Below are positions 8,325-15,112 of a stretch of 34,950 bases of DNA, in pieces. This DNA comes from Candidatus Marinimicrobia bacterium CG08_land_8_20_14_0_20_45_22 (GTDB lineage: Bacteria > Fidelibacterota > UBA2242). Under the pieces are notes generated by a model. The model was not told where the DNA came from. It worked only from the letters and a program-made list of their open reading frames with translations, and ran no database searches. The position numbers and the translations under genes are program-made. How positions within the stretch are numbered: the first letter of the stretch is position 1; each line of letters opens with the position of its first letter. The stretch covers positions 1 through 34,950 of the forward strand of contig PEYN01000074.1 in NCBI GenBank assembly GCA_002774355.1. Reading direction: 5' to 3'.

Positions 8325-9137
8325 ATGCACGTAAATATTAAAGAGTGGTTTCGTCCGGGCAGTGTGGACGAAGTTTTGGAGATTATACAAAACGGCAAGG
8401 GGATTCCTTACGCCGGTGGCACTGGATTGTTGAAAGGGCAAGTTACGGGATTGATCGATCTGCGGCGGTTGAATCTAAATTATATCCGAGAGACTGAAGC
8501 CGGAACTGCAATCGGCGCCAATACAAAGTTTAATGACATTGCGCATTTTCAATGGTCAGATGGGCGCAGGATTCTAGCCCAGGCGCTTGGCCGGGCGGCT
8601 TCCAATCCTCTGCGGAATTTGATCACGCTGGGCGGCTCACTGGCTTTTCGACCGGTCTGGTCGAATGTCCCGACGCCGCTACTGGCGCTGAATGCAATAG
8701 TCAAGGTCGCGGGCACGCAAGTGGCGGCATATCCGATCGCCGATTTTCTACAATTAAAGCGCGGGAGCAAATTTTTGATTACCGAGGTTTTGATTCCACC
8801 GGCATCTGGCCATGGCATCTATTACCGCTTTGCGCGGATACGCTTCGACTACTCGGCGCTCGATCTGGCGGTTTATCTGGAGACTGATTCCGGCGTTATT
8901 AATCTTGCCCGTCTCGCCGTCGGTAACATTGTTTCGACTGCCAATCGCCTGACGCAAATCGAAAACCAGTTGGTTGGTTTACAAATATCTGATCCGCTGG
9001 TTAATGAAATCCTATCTACCGTGGAAATCAAGCCGGTTCGCAATCCTAATTTTAGTCGCGAATTTTTACTCAATTTACTGAAGACCGAAATGGAACGGGC
9101 TTTCACTAAAATCAGGGAGCGGGTCGATGCAAATTAA
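8325..9137 (+). CDS. Molybdenum hydroxylase FAD-binding subunit (CoxM/XdhB family)
   Basis: The product has 270 residues, near the usual 260-290 of this family. The two FAD-contacting segments of the PCMH-type domain are visible: IPYAGGTGLLKG near residue 27 and ASNPLRNLITLGGSLAFR near residue 95. The C-terminal CO-dehydrogenase flavoprotein region follows. This subunit takes electrons from the 2Fe-2S clusters of the small subunit and passes them to an acceptor. It overlaps the next gene by 11 bases. The ribosome site is weak, which is usual for a first gene in AT-rich leaders here. The substrate of the complex cannot be told from this subunit. Confidence 0.9.
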   Translation: MHVNIKEWFRPGSVDEVLEIIQNGKGIPYAGGTGLLKGQVTGLIDLRRLNLNYIRETEAGTAIGANTKFNDIAHFQWSDGRRILAQALGRAASNPLRNLITLGGSLAFRPVWSNVPTPLLALNAIVKVAGTQVAAYPIADFLQLKRGSKFLITEVLIPPASGHGIYYRFARIRFDYSALDLAVYLETDSGVINLARLAVGNIVSTANRLTQIENQLVGLQISDPLVNEILSTVEIKPVRNPNFSREFLLNLLKTEMERAFTKIRERVDAN

Positions 9138-9585
9138 ACTGACGATTAATGGAAAGTTAAAGTCTCTGGAAATTCATCCCGGCGAAACTCTGCTCGAGAC
9201 CCTGCGCGGTAATGGCTATACCGGAGTAAAATATGGTTGCGGAACCGGCGACTGTGGAGCTTGCGTCGTTTTGCTGAATGGCAGACCGGTTAATTCCTGT
9301 CAGGTGCTGACGGCGGCTGTGGACAACGAATCTATCACGACTATTGAAGGTCTCAGTACAATGGACAATCCACACCCGATTCAGGAGGAATTGGTCAAAG
9401 CCGGCGCGGTGCAGTGCGGCTACTGTACGCCTGGCATTGTACTCTCGGTGTATGCTTTGCTGAAATCCAATCCGCATCCGACCGAAGACGAAATCAAGAA
9501 TGCACTCGACGGACATCTATGTCGTTGTACGGGATATGTGAAGATTCTTGAAGGGGTGAAAAATGCGGCGGAGAGAGCTAATTAG
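9127..9585 (+). CDS. Molybdenum hydroxylase 2Fe-2S subunit (CoxS/XdhC-type small subunit)
   Basis: The product has 152 residues, typical for the small subunit. The N-terminal plant-type ferredoxin cluster is shown by YGCGTGDCGACVVLLNG with a further Cys in VNSCQ. The C-terminal four-helix 2Fe-2S domain has VQCGYCTPG and HLCRCTGYVKI. It relays electrons from the molybdenum site to the FAD subunit. Its start lies inside the FAD subunit gene, so translation is likely coupled. Its TAG stop (9583-9585) directly abuts the heptamer array of the inserted cassette, so the last codons may have been altered by the insertion. Confidence 0.94.
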   Translation: MQIKLTINGKLKSLEIHPGETLLETLRGNGYTGVKYGCGTGDCGACVVLLNGRPVNSCQVLTAAVDNESITTIEGLSTMDNPHPIQEELVKAGAVQCGYCTPGIVLSVYALLKSNPHPTEDEIKNALDGHLCRCTGYVKILEGVKNAAERAN

Positions 9586-9616
9586 TTACGAGTTCCGAGT
9601 TGCGAGTTCTGGGTTG
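9585..9616 (+). repeat. Left terminal heptamer array (GTTNCGA)n
   Basis: Four consecutive 7-base units (GTTACGA, GTTCCGA, GTTGCGA and the degenerate GTTCTGG) plus a partial fifth. It begins at the last base of the 2Fe-2S subunit stop codon and is the inverted counterpart of the array at 10040-10068. Confidence 0.85.
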
Positions 9617-9645
9617 AACTTAGGTTATTACTGAAATAATAAATA

Positions 9646-10029
9646 ATGAGCACTTTTAAGACATACCAGGAAATTGAAGCTTGGCAAAAAGCCAGAGAGT
9701 TGACAAATAGAATCTATTCATTGACCAAGCAAAATGAATTTCATAAAGATTATGCCCTGACTGATCAACTACGCCGTGCCTGTATTTCCATAATGAGTAA
9801 CATTGCCGAAGGATTCGAGCGCGATCGCTCCAGAGAATTTGTTCAATTCTCACTTTACGCTAAAGGCTCGACTGGAGAAATTTCTAACCAATTAATCATC
9901 GCTCTCGATCAAAAATATATCGATGCTCATCAGTATAAAGAATTATCTGATTTAGCTAATGAGATCGGCAAAATGATTGGTGGAATTATTTCTTATTTGC
10001 AAAAAGAAAAACATCAGGATTCTCGATGA
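9646..10029 (+). CDS. Four-helix-bundle protein (23S rRNA intervening-sequence protein family)
   Basis: The product has 127 residues, the usual length for this family (TIGR02436 type). Family landmarks are visible: the opening FKTYQEIEAWQKARELTNRI, the middle LRRACISIMSNIAEGFER, and GSTGEISNQLIIALD. Homologues are found inside 23S rRNA intervening sequences, and a relative (Avd) serves diversity-generating retroelements; the role of stand-alone copies is not known. No ribosome site precedes the ATG. The gene lies between the 2Fe-2S and molybdopterin subunits of an oxidoreductase, with which it has no known functional tie, and is bounded by inverted heptamer arrays. It is in the same frame as the downstream subunit, separated only by its TGA stop and an open linker. 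Confidence 0.9.
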   Translation: MSTFKTYQEIEAWQKARELTNRIYSLTKQNEFHKDYALTDQLRRACISIMSNIAEGFERDRSREFVQFSLYAKGSTGEISNQLIIALDQKYIDAHQYKELSDLANEIGKMIGGIISYLQKEKHQDSR

Positions 10030-10039
10030 ATAATAAAAC

Positions 10040-10068
10040 TCGCAACTCGTAACTCGGAACTCGCAACT
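10040..10068 (-). repeat. Right terminal heptamer array (GTTNCGA)n, inverted
   Basis: Read on the minus strand it is GTTGCGA, GTTCCGA, GTTACGA, GTTGCGA. These are the same three heptamer variants as on the left side in the opposite orientation. It starts about 10 bases after the four-helix gene stop and ends directly before the conserved N-terminal coding region of the molybdopterin subunit. Confidence 0.85.
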
Positions 10069-10122
10069 GTAAACAAGTCTGTTAAGAAAATCGACGGACT
10101 GTCGCTTGCCACTGGGCGGGCT

Positions 10123-12390
10123 ATGTTCACCGATGATTTTCAGATGGCTGGTGCGGCTTACGTGAAGTTTCTCTATTCGCCGCATGCGCACGCCCGGATA
10201 ATTGCGATTAACACAGCCGAAGCAGAGAAAATCCCCGGAGTTCTCGATATTGCTCATTATGGCAATGTTCCGGCAATCCTGCATACCACCGCAGGACAGG
10301 GCTATCCGCAACCGTCGCCGTACGATACGGTCATGTTCGATTCGAAAATGCGCTTCGTGGGTGATAAAGTCGCGGCCGTTCTGGCTGAGACGCCGGAAAT
10401 CGCCGAAGAAGCCACTTCCCAAATCGAAGTCGAATACGAGATCCTGCCAGCGCTCTTTGATTTTGAAAAAGCCATGGATCCCGGCGCGCCGGTCTTGCCT
10501 ACTGAACCGGGCAAAGGTTACTTGGCCGGTATGCCGTACGACGCCAGCCGTAATCTTTGCGCAGAAGTTGACGCCAACGTCGGTGATTTTGAAAAAGGCT
10601 TAGCCGAAAGCGACCTGACTTTTGACGAAACCTATTATTCGCATTATGCTTCGCATGCTATGCTCGAGCCGCATGCGGTTTTAACTTATCTCGATGAAAA
10701 ATATCGGCTGGCAATCGTTTCCTCTACGCAAGTTCCGTTTCACGCCCGCCGGATTTGCGCTCAGGTGTTGCAGATTCCGGAGAAGCGCATCCGGGTCATC
10801 AAGCCGCACATCGGTGGCGGCTTCGGTGGTAAGCAGGAAGTTTTTCTGGAGTATTACGCCGGCTGGTTTACTCTGCGTACCGGTCGCCCGGTTAAGATTA
10901 CGCTTACCCGCGCCGAAGTTTTACGAGCGTCGCGCTATCGCCATCCGATGCGGATCAGATTGCAGGCTGGCGTGAAAAAAGACGGCACGATCCACGCCAT
11001 CTGGCTGGATGCTCTGATGAACAACGGTGCTTATGGTGCGCACGCTCTGACAGTGCTTTCCAATGCCGGTTCGAAAGTTTTACCATTGATTAACAAAGCC
11101 CCACATCAACGCTTTACTGGCAAGACTGTTTACACGAATCTGCCGGTTGCCGGCGCCTACCGCGGTTATGGCGCGACGCAGGGCTACTTCGCTCTAAACC
11201 AGATGATGGACGATATTGCCCGCCAATTGCATATGGATGTCGTTGAACTTTATCGTAAGAATGTCATCCGAATCGGCGAGACGTCACCGATTTTTGAGAA
11301 ACTCGGCGAAGGCAAGGAAGGCGTGTCCATGAACATCGAATCCTGCGGCCTGGAAAAATGTATCGAATTTGGACTGAAAGAGATTGACTGGTACAACCGC
11401 CGCGGCAAGCAAATCCGCAAAGGCGCGAAAGTCCGTGGGCTCGGCATGGCCGTCATGATGCAAGGCAGTGGCATCCCGCGGGTTGATATGGGTGCGGCGT
11501 ATATCAAAATGAATGAAGACGGTTCATTTAATTTGCAAATTGGTGCGACTGACCTCGGCACTGGTTCCGATACCGTTCTGGCGCAGATCGCGGCCGAGAC
11601 GCTGGGCGTGCCGGTCGAGGATATTATCGTTTGCTCTTCGGATACGGACATGACTCCGTTTGACGTCGGCGCGTATGCCAGTTCGACAACCTACATCTCC
11701 GGCGAAGCCGTGCGTAAATGCGCGACGGAAGTCGCTGAGCAGATTCTGAAGGTCGCCGCGGAAATGTCCGGCCAGCTGATTGAAAGGCTGAAAATCGAAA
11801 ATAAGCAGGTTGTCTGGCTTGCCCGTACTGCGGAAGCAGGCGGGCAAGGCGGAGCGCTGACATTCAGGGCTATTTGCCAGTATGCCTTTTATACCGAAAA
11901 CCAGTTCCAAATCCAGGCCGTTGCCTCGAATGTCTCGCCGGTTTCGCCGCCGCCTTTCGCGGCCCATTTTGTTGAAGTTGAAGTTGATACTGCCACCGGG
12001 ATCGTCAAAGTCATTAAATATGTATCGGCGGTCGATTGTGGAACGGCGATCAATCCCAAATTAGCCGAAGGTCAGGTCGAAGGCGCGGTCGTCAACGGCA
12101 TTTCCTGGGCTCTGACCGAGGAATTCCGTTTTAGCGAAACCGGTGCGCAGATGAATACCGATTTCGGACGCTACAAGCTTTTCACGGCGGCTGACATCCC
12201 GGAGATAAAGACGATCATTATACCGACTTATGAGCCCAGAGGACCGTACGGCGCCAAATCAATCAGTGAAGTCGTCATCAACGGCCCGGCCCCGGCAATT
12301 GCCAATGCGATTTACGATGCGATCGGGATTCGCTTCCGGGAGTTGCCGATCACGGCCGAGAAGGTTTTCCGGGCGCTTAAAGCTTCTTAA
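10123..12390 (+). CDS. Molybdenum hydroxylase molybdopterin-binding large subunit (XDH/CoxL family), 5' end disturbed
   Basis: The product has 755 residues from the first ATG. It contains the molybdopterin loop GGGFGGKQEVFLEYYAG and the segment AYRGYGATQGY. The C-terminal active-site region is GAKSISEVVINGPAPAIANA, where the catalytic Glu is kept but the usual GVGE/GIGE becomes SISE. The family's conserved N-terminus (VNKSVKKIDGLSLATGRA) is encoded in frame upstream, at ~10069-10122. No ATG, GTG or TTG exists in that frame back to the TGA of the four-helix gene at 10027. The cassette insertion therefore probably removed the native start. Translation from 10123 would lose about 18 conserved residues; use of a rare start such as ATA or CTG is possible. 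Residues ~565-575 are encoded by a hairpin palindrome absent from normal family members. The substrate is unknown (purine, aldehyde or other N-heterocycle). Confidence 0.88.
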   Translation: MFTDDFQMAGAAYVKFLYSPHAHARIIAINTAEAEKIPGVLDIAHYGNVPAILHTTAGQGYPQPSPYDTVMFDSKMRFVGDKVAAVLAETPEIAEEATSQIEVEYEILPALFDFEKAMDPGAPVLPTEPGKGYLAGMPYDASRNLCAEVDANVGDFEKGLAESDLTFDETYYSHYASHAMLEPHAVLTYLDEKYRLAIVSSTQVPFHARRICAQVLQIPEKRIRVIKPHIGGGFGGKQEVFLEYYAGWFTLRTGRPVKITLTRAEVLRASRYRHPMRIRLQAGVKKDGTIHAIWLDALMNNGAYGAHALTVLSNAGSKVLPLINKAPHQRFTGKTVYTNLPVAGAYRGYGATQGYFALNQMMDDIARQLHMDVVELYRKNVIRIGETSPIFEKLGEGKEGVSMNIESCGLEKCIEFGLKEIDWYNRRGKQIRKGAKVRGLGMAVMMQGSGIPRVDMGAAYIKMNEDGSFNLQIGATDLGTGSDTVLAQIAAETLGVPVEDIIVCSSDTDMTPFDVGAYASSTTYISGEAVRKCATEVAEQILKVAAEMSGQLIERLKIENKQVVWLARTAEAGGQGGALTFRAICQYAFYTENQFQIQAVASNVSPVSPPPFAAHFVEVEVDTATGIVKVIKYVSAVDCGTAINPKLAEGQVEGAVVNGISWALTEEFRFSETGAQMNTDFGRYKLFTAADIPEIKTIIIPTYEPRGPYGAKSISEVVINGPAPAIANAIYDAIGIRFRELPITAEKVFRALKAS
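11818..11848. repeat. Palindromic element inside the molybdopterin subunit gene
   Basis: CTTGCCCG (11818-11825) and CGGGCAAG (11841-11848) pair perfectly. Inside, CTGC (11828-11831) and GCAG (11836-11839) pair around a GGAA tetraloop. It encodes part of LARTAEAGGQGGALTF, a Gly/Ala-rich stretch where relatives have a short turn. It looks like an in-frame insertion of a dispersed palindromic repeat. Confidence 0.6.
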
Positions 12391-12396
12391 CCTGCA

Positions 12397-12430
12397 GAAT
12401 ATTTAGATATTTAGACAAGATTAACAAAAT
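12397..12430 (+). repeat. Left flanking repeat of the cyclase island
   Basis: The core TTTAGACAAGATTAACAA at 12410-12427 matches 17 of 18 bases of the inverted copy at 13578-13595. Both copies are preceded, reading outside-in, by GAATATTT. The sequence resembles the TTAGACAGGATTAACAGGAT type of dispersed intergenic repeat seen in many bacterial genomes (recalled, not searched). Confidence 0.65.
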
Positions 12431-12511
12431 ATTTTCTAAACAGATTACAAAGAATTTCTAATATTCCGATATCAACACTTCTGCTTCATTATGGAATTAT
12501 CGGGGTGCTAA

Positions 12512-13186
12512 TCATTTACAGATTTGTGAATTTTTTACTTTTTTTGATCTTAGTATAAAAATATTTCTACCTGTATAGTCTAAGAAATAACAAGAGAATT
12601 TTTTATTATGCTTTGCGTGAATTGTAAACTTTTTGCTAATTCTGATACCAACATTTGGAAGATTACCAATTTTATTTAGAGCCTTTTCTGATATGATAAC
12701 AGTATTTTCATGACCATAAAAATCATGAGAAATATTTATTATTTCCTGACTGTTATTGGGCGATAATAGTCGAAAAATTTCATTCATTGCAGAACCCACG
12801 AAATTTTCCCGATTAGTAATATCTATATAAGGAAGAGTTGTTCCAAAATGTAATGCAAGTTTGACACCTTTATAGTCAAAATTGTACTTTTTAAATGATT
12901 CAATAAGAGTATTTCGTAGAGATAGGGCAAACAAAATACAATCATTAGCATAAAACAGACTATTTATTTTATGACCAATAAAATAAAATCCATCACCGGT
13001 TGAAATAAAAGCAGAAAAAATATTCTCTTCTTTATATCCTCCCTTATGTAGAAGACTTTTAGATTCTGAGGTGACAAGATTGATTAGTTTAAGTTGATGA
13101 TCGTCTGTAAGTTCTGAAAAACAACAAATATCGAGTAAAATTAAAAATCTATGTTCCTTTGAAAAATTAGATAAATCCAGGGTCAA
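12512..13186 (-). CDS. Class III nucleotide cyclase homologue, stand-alone
   Basis: The product has 224 residues consisting mainly of one cyclase domain. The first metal-binding Asp lies in LLDICCFSELTD (D19) and the second in FISTGDGFYFIG (D65). The helix carrying the transition-state pair reads FVGSAMNEIFRLL, where N135 and R139 keep the N-x3-R spacing. KLALHFGTTLPYIDI corresponds to the strand of the 'gihtG' block. All positions needed for catalysis are thus kept, although the overall match is distant. Translation likely starts at TTG 13186, since AAAAGGAA lies 8 bases upstream and no ATG occurs near the start. The gene is markedly AT-rich next to its neighbours and lies between inverted repeats, which suggests recent acquisition. 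It could be a signalling cyclase or a Pycsar-type anti-phage cyclase, but no effector gene adjoins it. The nucleotide used is unknown. Confidence 0.72.
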   Translation of the reverse strand: MTLDLSNFSKEHRFLILLDICCFSELTDDHQLKLINLVTSESKSLLHKGGYKEENIFSAFISTGDGFYFIGHKINSLFYANDCILFALSLRNTLIESFKKYNFDYKGVKLALHFGTTLPYIDITNRENFVGSAMNEIFRLLSPNNSQEIINISHDFYGHENTVIISEKALNKIGNLPNVGIRISKKFTIHAKHNKKFSCYFLDYTGRNIFILRSKKVKNSQICK

Positions 13187-13193
13187 TTTTTAG

Positions 13194-13201
13194 TTCCTTT
13201 T
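13194..13201 (-). promoter_or_regulatory. Ribosome binding site that supports the TTG start of the cyclase
   Basis: The minus strand reads AAAAGGAA with an 8-base gap to TTG at 13186-13184. This is the only good start context at the beginning of the open frame. Confidence 0.6.
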
Positions 13202-13515
13202 CTATATCTAATTTAAATCTTAGACAAAGTTTGTTAATAAACCAATAAGAAAGAATATATAGACCTTATTTCAAATTTAATGTCTATAAATCTAATGCCC
13301 AATGCCCGAATAAACATCTGTTTCGACAAACCCCGTTTGGTATTTGGAAATTCCCTTCTACAGTCATTGCACATTGTATTTGAATCGGTCACGGATTATA
13401 TCTGCCTAAACAGAAAAGTGCTCCAGTATTGTTGAAACACACCAAAGTAAAATTTTTAGAATTATCTACATGCTCCTCTATAAGTATTCCAGAAAATTAA
13501 TCCGATTCTTCATTC

Positions 13516-13547
13516 GACCCGGCAGGGGTCAGGTCTCATTCAGAATG
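13516..13547. repeat. REP-like hairpin remnant
   Basis: GACCC (13516-13520) and GGGTC (13526-13530) pair around GGCAG and are followed by AGGTCTCATTCAGAATG. GGGGTCAGGTCT-type sequences commonly accompany REP-associated (IS200-like Y1) transposases in related genomes, so this may be an orphan end of such an element. That link is from memory and tentative. Confidence 0.35.
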
Positions 13548-13568
13548 ACATTATTAGGAATATATATC

Positions 13569-13603
13569 CTGTAAATCTTGTTAATCCTGTCTAAAAATAT
13601 TCC
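13569..13603 (-). repeat. Right flanking repeat of the cyclase island (inverted copy)
   Basis: Read on the minus strand the core TTTAGACAGGATTAACAA (13595-13578) matches the left copy at 17 of 18 bases and is followed by GATTTACAGGAT. It lies just beyond the glyS stop codon. Confidence 0.65.
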
Positions 13604-13611
13604 GCGGTTTC

Positions 13612-15096
13612 TTATAGTGCCAGTTTATCCCGCAGAACCTTGACGATATTATCCTTGGGAATTCGGACTTGTTCTAGCGTATCACGGTCACGTAGAGTCA
13701 CCGTTCCGTCTTCCAAAGTCTGCGAATCGACCGTAACTCCAAACGGTGTGCCTGCCTCGTCTTGACGACGATAGCGTCTGCCGATAGAACCGGTCTGATC
13801 GTAAAATGCCGCCATCTGCTTTTTCACGTCCGAAAAAATCGCCGAAGCGATTTCCGGCATTCCGTCTTTATTCACCAACGGTAAAATGGCAACTTTGATC
13901 GGCGCGAGTTTTGGATTGAGTTTTAAGACGGTCCGATCATGTTCCGTGTCTTCCCAATAAGCATCGGAGAGAACCGTCAGAATCGACCGATCGACGCCCG
14001 CGGAACTTTCGACGACAGCCGGAACGATATGTGTGTTGGTTTCTGTTTCAAAATAGGACATTTTCTTGCCGCTTGCCTTAATGTGCTGATCCAGATCGAA
14101 TGTCTGCCGATCGGCAATGCCTTCCAATTCCGACCAACCGAACGCAAATTTATATTCAACGTCAGTGCAAGCCCGCGCGTAATGCGCTAATTCTTCCTTC
14201 GCATGCGCTCTGAGTCTCAAATTCTCGCGTTTGATGCCAAGTTTCTGATACCACTGGAATCGCTGTTCGACCCAGTATTCATGCCACTTCTGGCTTTCTT
14301 CCGGTTTAACAAAATATTCGAGTTCCATTTGTTCAAATTCGCGCGATCGGAATATAAAGTTTCCCGTCGTGATTTCGTTCCGAAATGCTTTTCCGATCTG
14401 ACCAATCCCAAACGGCAGTTTGAGCCGCGTCGTATTGACAACATTATCGAAATTGACAAAAATTCCTTGCGCGGTTTCTGGTCGTAGATAGACTTCCGAA
14501 GCAGTGTCTTCCGATGGACCGAAATGCGTTTTGAACATCAGATTGAATTGCCTCGCCGGAGAAAGTTCGGTGGAACCGCAGGTTGGACAAGCGATCTTTT
14601 CCAGAAAAATGCTTCCAGCGGTTCCGCATTTTGGGCAGTCGGATTTCTGATAAAATGTCGGCTCCTGCGCGTATAGATCGTCTTTGAAATAAGTCCGAAA
14701 TTCGTCTTTTACTTCAATAAACCCGCCATTGACACGAAATTGAAAATCGCATTTTTCACATTTGAAATAATGCAGAGCCTTGTCTTCCCGAAAACGCGCC
14801 TTACATTTCTTACAATCGATGAGCGGATCGTGAAAATTTTCCACGTGCCCGGAGGCTTCCCAAACCTTAGGATGCATCAAAATGCTTGCGTCCATCCCGA
14901 CAACTTCTTCTCTGCCGGTGACATTTTCCTGCCACCAAAGGTCTTTGACATGACGTTTGAGTTCAACGCCCAGCGGACCGTAATCCCAACAGCTGGTAAT
15001 CCCTCCGTATATTTCACTCGACTGAAAAATAAATCCCCTCCGTTTGCAGAGAGAATACAATTTATCCATTAACTCATTCTTTTCAGATTTTGCCAT
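13612..15096 (-). CDS. glyS: Glycyl-tRNA synthetase, dimeric (alpha2) type
   Basis: The product has 494 residues and charges tRNA-Gly with glycine in the cytoplasm. It is the single-chain class II enzyme (GlyQS/GRS1 type), not the separate alpha/beta form. The N-terminus is diagnostic (CKRRGFIFQSSEIYGG, then WDYGPLGVELKRH). Two Cys-rich blocks follow (CKKCKARF with CEKCDFQF, and CPKCGTAG with CPTCGS), which probably bind zinc. Class II motifs 2 and 3 appear as FGIGQIGKAFRNEI and SSAGVDRSILTVL. The C-terminal anticodon-binding domain has KVAILPLVNKDGM and RYRRQDEAGTPFGVTVD. AAGGA stands before the ATG. It follows topA by 16 bases and probably shares its transcript. Confidence 0.96.
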   Translation of the reverse strand: MAKSEKNELMDKLYSLCKRRGFIFQSSEIYGGITSCWDYGPLGVELKRHVKDLWWQENVTGREEVVGMDASILMHPKVWEASGHVENFHDPLIDCKKCKARFREDKALHYFKCEKCDFQFRVNGGFIEVKDEFRTYFKDDLYAQEPTFYQKSDCPKCGTAGSIFLEKIACPTCGSTELSPARQFNLMFKTHFGPSEDTASEVYLRPETAQGIFVNFDNVVNTTRLKLPFGIGQIGKAFRNEITTGNFIFRSREFEQMELEYFVKPEESQKWHEYWVEQRFQWYQKLGIKRENLRLRAHAKEELAHYARACTDVEYKFAFGWSELEGIADRQTFDLDQHIKASGKKMSYFETETNTHIVPAVVESSAGVDRSILTVLSDAYWEDTEHDRTVLKLNPKLAPIKVAILPLVNKDGMPEIASAIFSDVKKQMAAFYDQTGSIGRRYRRQDEAGTPFGVTVDSQTLEDGTVTLRDRDTLEQVRIPKDNIVKVLRDKLAL

Positions 15097-15112
15097 ACCG
15101 TTCCTTTATGCT

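Larger units (their letters stand above)
9585..10068. mobile_element. Putative small mobile cassette: four-helix-bundle gene with heptamer inverted terminal arrays
   Basis: A single gene (9646-10029) is enclosed by two arrays of a GTTNCGA heptamer. The left array at 9585-9616 reads GTTACGA, GTTCCGA, GTTGCGA, GTTCTGG. The right array at 10040-10068, read on the minus strand from outside inwards, is GTTGCGA, GTTCCGA, GTTACGA, GTTGCGA. The arrays thus form inverted termini about 28 bp long. The unit separates two genes of an operon that are normally contiguous and lies exactly between them. No transposase is encoded. No clear target-site duplication is visible. Mobility is inferred from the layout. 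Confidence 0.6.
13187..13611. other. AT-rich intergenic region upstream of cyclase and downstream of glyS
   Basis: No gene of convincing length is seen. The part near 13202-13330 should contain the cyclase promoter, but no clear boxes stand out. The right part holds a small hairpin element (13516-13547) and the right flanking repeat (13569-13603). No intrinsic terminator was recognised for glyS. No effector gene for the cyclase was found here on either strand. Confidence 0.5.

Noticed and set aside
9646-10029. 23S rRNA intervening sequence
   Set aside because: The four-helix gene is of that family, but its surroundings are oxidoreductase genes and no rRNA sequence is present.
12512-13611. 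Complete Pycsar defence locus
   Set aside because: Only the cyclase is present; no effector gene (TIR, transmembrane or other) lies on either side, so the label is not justified.
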